From positions 1,817,501 to 1,881,500 of the forward strand of contig JAWRVZ010000111.1 in assembly GCA_037043235.1 (NCBI GenBank): DNA of 64,000 nt, read 5' to 3'. The notes beneath the pieces were generated by a model. It saw nothing but the letters and a program-made list of their open reading frames with translations, made no database searches and was not told the DNA's origin. How positions within the stretch are numbered: the stretch's first letter is position 1; the number at the start of each line of letters is the position of its first letter. This DNA comes from Rhodeus uyekii. Taxonomy: Eukaryota; Chordata; Actinopteri; Cypriniformes; Acheilognathidae. The position numbers and the translations under genes are program-made. Shown piece after piece: positions 53,344 through 63,560 of this stretch.

Positions 53344-53528
53344 GAAGGTTAAACACACCCATGCCTCTTTGTCTATTACAAAGAACGACCGCTATTGTTT
53401 TTACAATTTGAAAATCTCAACATTTGTTTTGGGCAAATAATAAAATTACACTAGAATCATCTGATAGTTTCCATTTTAGCTCTGGATTTTCAAATTTTTC
53501 ATTTAACAATGACATTCAGTTGGTCATT

Positions 53529-53534
53529 TTTATT
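53529..53534 (-). terminator. candidate poly(A) signal of fuca1 copy B
   Basis: AATAAA on the minus strand, 84 nt after the copy B stop codon. Copy A lacks the same hexamer at this place; an ATTAAA variant at 49371-49366 may serve instead. Confidence 0.45.
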
Positions 53535-53617
53535 GAGCAATCATATCCAATCATCTAAAATAAAAAAGCTTGATTTGAACAAAACCCTTAAAACAAATTA
53601 ACTGTTTGTAAAGGCGT

Positions 53618-56224
53618 TTAGGCCACCCCCTCCAGCTTAAGGGTCCAGGCTTGAGCAGGTGAGGAAGGCAGATCAGGCAGCATCACGATCAGTCCTGTTG
53701 ATTCGAGAGGAGCCCATTTTAAAGGCTTAGGATTCCCCAACAAAGTCACCTGAAAAAAGAGAGGAAATATACTTCATTGATAACATAAAACTAATTTAAT
53801 TTACAAATAACAACATTTTATTCCTTAAACCTGGTAAATTCATAAATCTTTACCACTGTGCTGTTGGAGGTTTTGGGCATAGAAAGCTTAATTTGGTTTC
53901 CCATGGGATTGTCGGTTAAGATCGCATACACAGTGCTTGTGTTTTTTGAAGTATACCTGGAATTGAAGGAAAATGTTAAACTTTCTATTAAAGCTGTGAA
54001 AGCTAATATTAATTACACCACAGGCTAACTAAGACTAAAATAAAACTCCAGAAACAGGCAGAGAAGGAACAAAAACTATAGTTGAGGAATTCAGGCTGCT
54101 TATAAAAAGACCAAGAAGTAAATCACATCATTAATGACAATAAAAATCATCGTAATGTAAGCATTTGTAACAGTTTGCGTTAATTCTAGATATCAACTAC
54201 TTCACTACGATCTACCCCTATCAGCTTGGCTCAAGAATATTAAGTTATGATTGGTCATACACTTATGCAGTCTTAAATTAAAATTTTCTCATATGATTCC
54301 TGTCATACTGAACAAGGTCTCTAGATAACGATTTCACTGGAGCTGGAATGCTGGAGCTTCTATAACAATACAGCTTAGAAAAACAAGAGAAGGTTTAAAA
54401 CATCAACACACCAGACAAGAACAGTAGCATTCTCCGCCTGAACTCTCCAAGGTTTAGTTGCATAGATGGCTTCACCGTTGATCTTCAACCAGGATCCAAT
54501 TGCTCTGAGACGCTCCTCAAAGACAGGTGCGATCACACCGTCAGCTGTGGGCCCCACATTCAACAGGTAGTTCCCCCCTAAAGCCACAGTGTAGACCAGG
54601 TCCTGTGGTCACAACATGTGAGATTAAAAACTTACTTCAATCATTAGACACTTCATGAACTTTCAGCTTTAAGCTTTTGTGTCCATACGTTTTATTCATA
54701 TACAAGACATTATTTACAGTACAGGAATCTAGTCATTCATCTGAGGCAAGCACTTTTGCTCATTAGCAACACTTCACACCTTTATGATGGATGGTAGACT
54801 CATCAGGTCGCTTAGTTTTATATTTCGGCGATACCCCCATGATAGTGTGTCCACTGACTGACATTTCTCCCACTTGTGATTAGGCAGCTGTCCAGGAGTG
54901 AACTTGTCAGCACAGTTGTAATAACCTCCATGTTTACAGTAACAGCCATTCCCCCATCGGTCATTGGTCACCACCACATCCTGTGAGGAGAGCAATAATG
55001 CAGTCATTATGATCAGAATTACAATCTGAGAATGTTCTAAAATAAGAATGGCGAGACACGATGATCTCACTTTGACCGGACTGTCGTTATAGAGCCAGGC
55101 GAGGAATTGTGTAGAATTCCAGTAAGTGTCTGGTGCTTCCCAGTCCCCATCTGACCAAATCAAGTCTGGCTTGTACCTGAGATGTTGAAAACATCACAAA
55201 TTAAAGGTTTCATAAACGTAAACCATAAACACTATATTGAGTGTAAAGGTTGATCTTTACACAGAAATATTCAACTGAACAGTCAAGCTTGTCATAAACA
55301 ATTGTTCTTCCTTCTCCATTCCGTACCATCACATGACTGATGCAAATGTACCTGTTGACAAGATTGATGAGTTCTGGCATAGCTTTTTTTGCAACAAAAT
55401 CCTGATTCTTGAAACCAGATTCCTTGTCACTCAGGTAGATGGGATTGAACCATTCATACAGAGAGCTGTAGAGCCCATAATGCAGAGACCTAATACAAAG
55501 AGAAAACTTACTTTATTAAATTAAGAATACCATAAAGCTATTGAACATTTCCACAGTTACTGCTAAGGAAAAAAGATAGTTCATTGAAACTGTATGGATA
55601 AAATTGAAGGGGGTATACATATACTGTAGTCTTTGTTGCAATTTTCTACACAATACCTCTTTCTTATTGCGTTGCCCAAATCTCCGACAAGATCCCGATG
55701 AGGTCCATTATCCACAGAATTCCAATTCCAGGAATTTGGAGACCCCCAATTTGTGAAGCCTTCGTGGTGTTTCGACGTGAGGACCACATATCTGAGAAAC
55801 ATGAAAAACAAAATGATATTTACAACAAACACAGGAAAGCGTCACTGCAAAGTCATCTCATAAATACATACTTTGCTCCCGAAGCTTCGAAGATATCAGC
55901 CCACTCATCAGGATCAAAAAACTGCGCGTGGAAATCAGGGGCGAAGTCGGTATAGCTGAATCCAGGGGGATAGTTTTTGATCATGAATTCGACATAATCA
56001 GGATTTTGTGCGCCTTTCCAGTACCACCAAAACCACTCGCTTCCGAACGCAGGAACCGAAAACACCCCCCAATGGACGAAGATCCCGAACTTCACCTCGT
56101 CGTACCACTCGGGTAGGGGTCTGGAGTCCAGACTGGCCCAGTCCGGTGTGTATCGAGCCCCGGTTGATGAAGCGCATGATAGTAAACAAAGCAGCAGCGA
56201 AATCTGATACAGAGTCACGTGCAT
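53618..56224 (-). CDS. fuca1: alpha-L-fucosidase, tandem copy B
   Basis: Second intact GH29 lysosomal fucosidase, 452 codons. Exons: 56224-55872, 55791-55657, 55489-55352, 55176-55071, 54980-54780, 54602-54412, 53956-53854, 53749-53618. Exons 1-7 are offset from copy A by exactly 4142 bp; exon 8 by 4123 because intron 7 differs. It keeps the signal peptide, Asp218 nucleophile, Glu282 acid/base and LGGNYLLNVGPTADG. Protein differences cluster: exon 1 (CASSTG for RASSTR, YWKGAQNPDYVEF for NWKGAHNPAYILF), exon 5 (NIKLSDLMSL for NMKLRDLMDL) and exon 7 (TDNPMGNQIKLS for TANPMENPFKLS, and SNSTV, which adds an N-glycosylation sequon). Exon 6 and intron 6 read as identical, which suggests recent gene conversion. 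Zebrafish nomenclature would be fuca1.1 or fuca1.2. Confidence 0.93.
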
Positions 56225-57058
56225 GATTGATCACAACTCACAGACTCGAGCGCGCGCACTGTGATCAGGAAAAGTCTATGTCTGCTCTACAGACCTTCGT
56301 CAACTTACGTTGCGGCTTAACATAATGCAGCTCTAAAAAACCCGTACAACTAGTTTGTATTTCCTGGGTAACCATTTGACATCACATTACACATGTGACT
56401 ACAACCCATGACTTACCTTCAAAACAACTCGCCACAAGGGATTCGGATGGGGACAATGAACCGACTCAGAGTCATTTGCATGAGGATCGGAAAACAAAAG
56501 GGTTTCGGTTCCCACAAGTACTGATCAATGCACGGGATGCGTTTTCTTTTACAAAGATATTTTTAATTGCTTGCTCCAACAAAATGGCATAATAATAATA
56601 AAAGCATTTTAACTTTCATTATTTCTTGGCAAATAACAAAGGTAATGTGTAGGCTAAACGATTACCAGATTAAATAGCCTAAATAACCCAAACTGTAACC
56701 ACAACGCATAAGGACAAAGCATTTTACTTCCGAAACATACATAATAGCCAACTATTAACTAACCACCGTTGTCAAACAAGTGAAATGACAAGACCACTGG
56801 AACAGTCCCTGAAAAGTGTTTAAGGCAGATCAATTTAAAGCATAAAAATGATTCTTCACAACTACCACAACATATTCAAATCAGTCGTGCCCTCATTGTC
56901 ATACAGCAAAATATTATCATAATCCATATAATTAGCTACCGTAGATTACTTTGTACTAAAAACAAACATGTTTCAAAGTTTCCCAGCAGTGTAATATTTC
57001 TAAATTAATCTATTAATTCCACCAAATAATTAACCATCTTTTCCAAACCACAAAAATA
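56225..57058. other. fuca1 copy B 5' region, no other gene seen
   Basis: It contains the conserved candidate untranslated exon with its edge at 56417 (donor GTAAGT). Farther upstream the sequence is AT-rich and non-coding up to the Tc1-like element. Confidence 0.4.
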
Positions 57059-57359
57059 CACTGCTCAAACAAATTAAGGGAACAGTCAAATCTCACATTG
57101 ATCCTCAACAAAATTGTGACAGACAAATGAAATCAAAATTATGAACAAACTGGATTCAAAATCATACCAAATAAAAAGTTACAGGCTTATTCAACTTGCA
57201 TGGAGTTTATCACAGCAACTCATAATTGAAGTATGGGAACTATTGGTTAGCACGTGGAGGTCTCTGTGTGACAGTTTGGTCAGGAACATGCTCACTGGCC
57301 AGCTGGAGGTCATTTTGTAGGGCTCTGGCCGTCCTCCCCCTGTTCCTCCTCGCACAAAG

Positions 57360-57631
57360 AATGGCATCGACGCTTTATTCCGAGGTTACCGTGGTCAGCC
57401 GGATCCGGACCGTATCCAGATCAAATGAAGGACCTGCACCTGGACACGAGCACAGCACTGCCCTGAAGTGTCCACGGAGACCGTGACTCTACTAGACCCT
57501 CCCCTGTGACGATCATGAATCCATCTCATGAATCCATTTCAATGAATCCATCTTTTTCCTGTGACCACTGTAAAGCTGCTTTCAAACAATCTGTATTGTA
57601 AAAAGCGCTATATAAATAAAGGTGACTTGAC
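57360..57631 (+). mobile_element. retroposon 3' tail nested in the Tc1-like element
   Basis: This segment interrupts the transposase between its QYLLL and CARRN-equivalent positions. It ends in GCGCTATATAAATAAAGGTG and ACTTGAC, the hallmark 3' end of an abundant cyprinid non-LTR retroposon (LINE or its SINE, L2/CR1-like by memory). Short flanking repeats CAAAG (57355-57359) and CAAGG (57632-57636) look like a target duplication, so it is a 5'-truncated insertion. Confidence 0.7.
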
Positions 57632-57939
57632 CAAGGAGCAGATACTGATCCTGCTGCTGGGTTGTTGCCCTTTTACGTCCCTGTCCAGCTCTCCTCGAGT
57701 AATAGCCTGTCTCCCGGAATATCCTCCATGCTCTTAAAACTGTGCAAGGAGTCAAACCAGACCTCCTTTCGACGACACCCATGGATGCGTCATCCTGGAG
57801 GAGCAACACTACCTGTGCGGCTTTATTGGGTTGCAGATACTGCCTCATTCAACAGACAGAGACAAGAACCCTATCAAAACAGACTGATATTGGTATAGTT
57901 TAACTGACTTGGTGTTATACTGATTAAGTGTTCCCTTAA

Positions 57940-57945
57940 TTTATT
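57940..57945 (-). terminator. candidate zbtb8b poly(A) signal inside the Tc1 terminal repeat
   Basis: The minus-strand AATAAA, in CTCAAATAAATTAAG of the transposon end, is the first AATAAA after the zbtb8b stop, about 115 nt downstream. Confidence 0.4.
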
Positions 57946-58059
57946 TGAGCTGTGTATATTAAAGAAAGTAGTTTGTTACCAGTTGGTCAAACCCTGCCTT
58001 ACCTTGTTATGTACTTCATCTGAAAAAAATGTTTCAATAAATTTGGTAAACAAGTGCAA

Positions 58060-61000
58060 CTATGGTAATGAAACTACCATGCCATTCTCCCCAAGCTGCT
58101 TTGCAACATTCTGCTTATCATCCTGTCCAGCAGTACTAGGATTCGCCTCCGCTTCATCCCCTTCCACCATAAACATGGGCCAATCAGAGTCTCTAGCACC
58201 CCTCTCCATAGCTTCAGACTGGATGCTGAGGTTCATGGAGGAGAGATCTTCATTAGTTGTAGTAACAAAGGTGCAGCCATCGCAAAGTCCAAATCGCTTC
58301 ATTCCCTGGGAAACAATGCCTGAGAACACTCGACGACAGCCTTTGCAAACAATGGGCCAGGTGGAGCGATGGACCTTCAAAACAAAAAAATATATTGAAA
58401 CACTCTGATACAAGAATCACTTTAATCAATTGATCACAATCCATCTCATTTTTTTTGTGTGTGCATGATTACATAAAATTTGAACTGACTGAAATTTGGC
58501 TTCATTTTTAAGTGTTGTATATTTGTATTGGTGCATTTATTTGAAATATATTTTTATAGTTATATTTTTTATTTTAAGAAAGCAAGTTCTAAAAACATCT
58601 GTCCCACTATCCATAGCATTCAACTTATTAAAACAGGGAATCCTTCATGCTTTTTAAGCTTTGATTAATGAAATTATTTTATTTTCAAAGATTCTTATGC
58701 AATGTTTTGTATATTCTGTTTGTTTTTTTTTTTAAATGTTTAGTGTCATAGGTCTATAAAACAATGTATTATTCTTTAATTAATGTATGTTTGAGGTATA
58801 GAACAATTCAACTGAACAAAATAATGTTTTAATATTGTCACATGTACTGACTATACATTACAATCAGTACAATGGCATCTTAGTCAATTGTTGCATCATT
58901 TAAACTATTACCAACCAGCGATATTTTTTAATTTACATAGTCCACATCATTCAAACTAGCTGCATACATACAGTACACTCACATTCAGCTCTATGATTGT
59001 TTAATGTCACAAAATATAAACAATATTATGGCACAGCTCTCTATAAAAAGTTGGATATAAAAGTTTATCCAACTTTATTCACATACACACATGTACACTT
59101 ATGTAATGCTATCTATACATTATAGAAAATCTCAAGTACCTGGTTATTAATATCATCACAAAATATACACTATATTACCGCACAGCTCTATGACATTGGA
59201 TAACTAGGTCATTTAAATTTACCTGCATACATACAGAATACCTATGTAAAGAGATATAGAGCTTACTATATAGTTCATTTTAACTGCTTGATTGTTTGCA
59301 TCAATGTATGGAAGAAACTTAATGTCAAATGTGTTTGAAAGAAAGTTTGTTGAATTGAACTAAATTGAATTGCATTTTAATACATTTTATTTTTAAGCAT
59401 TGTGTTTTATGGGCTGAAATTCAACATATTTAAACTGAATGTTTCAATTCAAATGTCAATTTCACCCACATTTTCATTATTAAAAGTCAATAATCCATAT
59501 TCACTTTTCAGATTTAATTTCCAAAAAATTAAAAAAATTCGGATTGTTTAAAAATACAACTGTTAATATTCAACAGGCATTTTTCTGAACATTTGATCTC
59601 CCTTTACATATTGTTGTACATATTTACATATGGTTCAAATTACAAATTTCAACAGTGCGCATCCAGAAACTGCAGGAAAAGCATTAGTGTTGAATGATGC
59701 ACGATCTCCATCTTAGTTAGTTAGTACCGTGTTAGTCGTACTGTTAATCAGCTTTTCCACATATATACTGACCCTGATAATCATCATACATTATTACCAC
59801 TTGCTCCATTTCTGTAAATGAGTTTTTGTGAATGAATGACCTGTTCGTCATCACTCACTTGCACCTCCAGCAACAGATGAAGATCGTGCATCGGCAGATT
59901 CAACACTTTAATGCTTTTCCTGCAGTTCCCAGATGTGCGCTGTTGAATTTGAACCCCTGTGAACTGAAATCTTGCGTGTTGAATTTTATAGGCTGTATTT
60001 GTAAGGGAAATCTGAAAGGTAAACATAGATTATTGAACTTTTAATAATGAAAATGTGGGTGAAATGTTTTGATTTGAACATTATTTTAGTTTTATATTCA
60101 ATGTGATAGAGACGATTCGAAAATCCATTGCCGCTTGGATATATTGATATTGTATACATTTCTTATTTTGTGTATATATATTCTTTTATTTTCCTTATTT
60201 GTACACTTCAGTCTATCACCTATGTAACCAATTATTACTTAAAGCCTGTCTTTGCTTTTCTGTATTTTTCCATAGAGTAAGGATGATTGTCTGCACTTCT
60301 CACCAGATAGAACATGTTATCAGAATGTTTTGGGAAGTCTCTCTGTTGATAGTTGGAGCCTGAGCCGAGTTCAGCCTTGGAGAAGCTGTATGTGTGTGTG
60401 TGTGTGTGTTAATATGGTCTGTATTGGTGAGGTGATTAACTGGCACCATAAAGAGACGGAATGACTTGTTTTCGACAAGCCACCATGTGATCAACGAAGA
60501 TATGGTTCAGACTGTCTGCTCTTGTGTGGATAATTACTAGTTTTGTTCATCTTTCTTTTTTTTCTTTCTTAGCCAATCAGAATCATTTAACCGTCATCAT
60601 TGACGTAGTTAGTACTCTCTGTTAGAGTATAATTGCTGTAACAATGTTATTGTATGTGGGGCGGCCTACGAACTCCTTGTGAGACCTGAAGCTGGCTTCT
60701 GCTGATGAAACTACAATCTAAACTTTCTTCTATAGACTGCACTTCTGACTCCTGGTCTTCAATCTAAATATCCGGTCCTCGGATCTTAACTGTAAATTCT
60801 GTAAACTGTAAATAACTGTAAATCCCCTACAAATGCAATACGTGAATTATATTATCACTCTAATCTGCTAAATGCAACTATAAGCATGAAGATATTAAAA
60901 TATTATGAACATTAACATCATGATTTCTGTCAAGCTGCTGTAAAACAATGTAAATTCTTGAAAACTGCATTACAAATAAAATTAACCTAAATTGAATTAT

Positions 61001-62561
61001 TGATTAATTTAAATTTCTATCAAAAGCAAGACCTTTTCTAGTGTATTCATGTATTATGTCACCCTGTAATTAATAAATGAGAGTCCGGTAACATGATTAC
61101 TGTATGCATTCAATATTGGCATCTGCTCGTGTTCTTACTCTGGCCGGTCTTTAGAACAAAATGGATTAGATTTACAGGAAATTCGACGCAAAAACTGTGC
61201 ACAATACCTTTTAATTCTATTAAACATTTCTCTCAAAGGCAATCTTTGGCAGATCTATTACACATTCAAATATTCCTCAGGTCTTCGGGAAACTTACAGA
61301 AATTGCATGAGTCCGAAGATGTTCTTGTCTTGTGAAGCGCTTGCCGCACACCTCACAAGGATACGGCCTTTCTCCTGTGTGACAGCGGATGTGTCTTTTC
61401 AAAATGCCTTTCTGTTTGGCCGTGTATGGGCAGAACGGACATTTGTGTAATCTCCCTGTGTAAACACACATATAAATGAAAAACAATTAAAAAATGATTG
61501 TTTATCTGCAGCAGTTTTATCCAGCATCTCTCACCTGGATCATCCCCATACCAGTCATTCTGAATCTCTATCCCACAGGGGACCGCAGGACCAAGCACAA
61601 CATCATCACCGCGGCTAAATCCAACGTACCCCAAACTCTGGGAAAAGTGTTCATCCCGGTTAGGGTTCACCCCCCCTCTGTACAGTACATCTGGAAACTG
61701 CTTCATAGGACAGCTAGCAAAAGATACAGAGGAGTGCTCAGTGCTTGGAGCTGGGCTAGTGTTAACTGTTCTCTCCCCATCATGATTCGGGCCTTGATAA
61801 AGTGTAGTTTCTTTGGATTCTTGTGATGATTCGCCCTCTTCATCAGGGTCATACTCTATTTTGGGGTGCACCAACCCCAGAAGCAGACCTGAGGTGGATG
61901 AGTTGACTAAATCTGGGCCTGGACTGATCTTTAGTGGAGCATTCATGGGAGGATGGTTGGGAAATGCTCCTTGAGAGTTTTCGCTCTCTGAGTCTTTACT
62001 ACTGGTGGCCGCTGGTGTGCAGATAGCAGCCGTCGGGGCATCATCAGGACTGAGAGCTTCGGTGACCTGACAGGTCCTTTGGTCGGCTTCGGAAGTGGAT
62101 GCTACAGGGGCGCTAGTGACTGAAGCTTGGGTTTCACTATGATCCATGCCCTCCCTGACCTTGTGTCTCTCCCTCTCCCGGTTACAGATCTCCAGGGATG
62201 ATTTAATGTAGCCCTTACAAAAGTTCACCACATCAGTCATCTGCAGGTAGCTTGCAGCTGACATTATTTCAATGACATTTTCACTGCGCAGGTCCAGGTG
62301 TCCTGAATACAAAAAGTCCAGGATGAAGGAGAACGCCTCGGCGGTGACGATGTCCAAAGAGGCCGTGCTGTGCCGCTGGCCATTGTCTTTTAGATAATGC
62401 ACCAGCAAAGCCCGAAAATAACCACTGCTGGCGAAGAGAATATTACGATGTGCTTTAAAAACACGTCCCTCTACTATAATGCTGCAGTCACAGAAGAAGT
62501 CCCGCTTCCGCTGTTCGTTCAGCTCAGACAAGAGCCTGGACAGATAGGAAGGAACCTCCAT
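58060..62561 (-). CDS. zbtb8b: BTB/POZ zinc-finger protein, ZBTB8B type
   Basis: Putative nuclear transcription factor. Exons 62561-61535, 61455-61298 and 58374-58060 join in phase 1 and phase 0 to give 499 codons; human ZBTB8B is of similar length. The BTB domain covers about residues 10-120 (RKRDFFCDCSIIVEGRVFKA, then LDFLYSGHLDLRSENVIEIM). After a low-complexity acidic middle come a C2H2 finger (C348, C351, H364, H368), a TGERPYP linker, and a second finger (C376, C379, H392, H397) split by the last intron. The last exon adds CKGC...CDGC (405-408 and 426-429), a possible C4 zinc site, and the family's acidic tail. The ATG at 62561 was chosen because MEVPSYLSRLL follows a good upstream acceptor; frames extending further 5' begin at GTG. 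ZBTB8A is the alternative, but the BTB sequence fits 8B better. Confidence 0.9.
58375..61297 (-). other. zbtb8b: zbtb8b intron 2
   Basis: A 2.9-kb AT-rich intron. Apart from LTR-like repeat copy 3 at 60112-60797 I see no element and no exon. Short frames near 59.8 kb show no family features. Confidence 0.6.
60112..60797 (+). repeat. LTR-like interspersed repeat, copy 3
   Basis: Opposite orientation to copies 1 and 2. Shared blocks: ATAGAGTAAGGAT, AGTTGGAGCCTGAGCCGAGT, GGAGACGG/GAGACGGAATGACTT, GGGCGGCCTACGAACTCC, CTCCTGGTCTTCAATC, and the end CGGATCTTAACTGTAAA. It includes a short (TG)n tract at about 60389-60409, where copy 1 has (CA)n. Confidence 0.65.
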
Positions 62562-63423
62562 ATTCACCGTAGGAGAGCCATATGTTTCTCTGGCAGGGTA
62601 GAGGTTAGATTAAATCATTGATCATGAGAAAGATATCCTATGAATTAATTCCATATTCTAAAACTTGAATAAGCTTCACAAACAAATAAAATAGGGTGAT
62701 AAGACATCCCCGTTTTTTTGCACACATCTTATCTACTTGAATAGAAAAATAGTAAACCCTAATATTAATTTAAACAGAAATAATATTCATCAACTACACA
62801 ATCACATTAGCAAAAAACACATACAAGTTATTAGTGCTTTGAGCCTAAAGATAGTAATTGCTGTATTTAGTATATTCAATGAAATACAATTGTATGTTCT
62901 CGCAATTATTTCTATAATGTGTTTGTGATAATATAATTGCTTTGTGTTTATAATACTGTTTGCAATTTACAATGGTTACTGTTTTCTAGTGACCCTTCAC
63001 AACATCACAACCATATATGGATGCCACAACTATTTTTTTTTTAAATGTCCCTTTTTTAAATTCACAGATAATTATAAATACGATTTCAATTATACGAAAT
63101 GTCCCTAATCAACTTAAATCATATATCGACTATCATACCAATGTCACTGTTAATTTAATGCATAATGCACCACATACACGTTTATGGTGGAATAATAGCA
63201 AAAGTTGACCAAATTGAGCTCGAGTTACATATTAGTGGTTATAACTGACGAACAACAGAAATGCGATTTTAACATATCTTATGTTTTACAGCAATGGAGT
63301 TAAATAATAAGCGAATTATGAGAAGCACACGGAACACACGGAAAAACAGTGTATGACATATACAAGACATATCTCTAATGCTAAACACAGATTTCCGACA
63401 ACACTAATTTATTTGCACTTACA
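62562..63423 (-). other. zbtb8b: zbtb8b 5' UTR acceptor and intron 1
   Basis: On the minus strand CTCTACCCTGCCAG (ending near 62597) is a good acceptor about 35 nt before the ATG. An upstream exon would end at 63423, where the donor GTAAGT follows CTTGAAT. The intervening 0.8 kb is AT-rich with no coding frame. Confidence 0.45.
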
Positions 63424-63560
63424 TTCAAGTGTGTGTTTGGTTGTTGTTCATGATGGTCTTTTAAATGTCTCCCTGGTGACTGCTTCCTGATTCCTACGTT
63501 ATACTTCCTGTCGCTGCCATAGTAGCGGGCGGAGTCGGGGGTGTTCGACCCCAAACTCGC
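63424..63560 (-). promoter_or_regulatory. zbtb8b: candidate zbtb8b promoter and first non-coding exon
   Basis: A local GC-rich patch contains a GC box (GGGCGG near 63528-63533) and three ETS-type AGGAAG/CAGGAAG words on the minus strand (63484-63512). The exon would hold a short upstream ORF starting at the minus-strand ATG in CATCATGAACAACAACC (near 63451) and stopping eight codons later. No TATA box is seen. Confidence 0.45.

Larger units (their letters stand above)
57059..57954 (-). mobile_element. Tc1-like transposon, internally deleted, with both ends
   Basis: Terminal repeats CACTGCTCAAACAAATTAAG (left) and CACAGCTCAAATAAATTAAG (right, complemented) are flanked by TA target duplications at 57057-57058 and 57955-57956. 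The minus strand encodes the transposase N-terminus (MRQYLQPNKAAQVVLLLQDD, then RETGYYSRRAGQGRKRATTQ), and the other side of the insertion continues with sequence equivalent to the ARALQNDLQ region. The catalytic half is largely deleted, so the element is non-autonomous. A foreign 272-bp segment sits at 57360-57631. Confidence 0.88.

Noticed and set aside
51866..56226. + strand ORFs over fuca1 exons 1-3 (for example 52084, 55955, 56226 ends)
   Set aside because: Antisense to intact coding exons and duplicated simply because the genes are.
57582..57848. 88-codon minus-strand ORF considered as a host gene
   Set aside because: It is the N-terminus of a Tc1-like transposase running into a nested retroposon tail.
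61494..61826. 110-codon + strand ORF and the frame 57983-58408
   Set aside because: Both are antisense shadows of zbtb8b exons 1 and 3.
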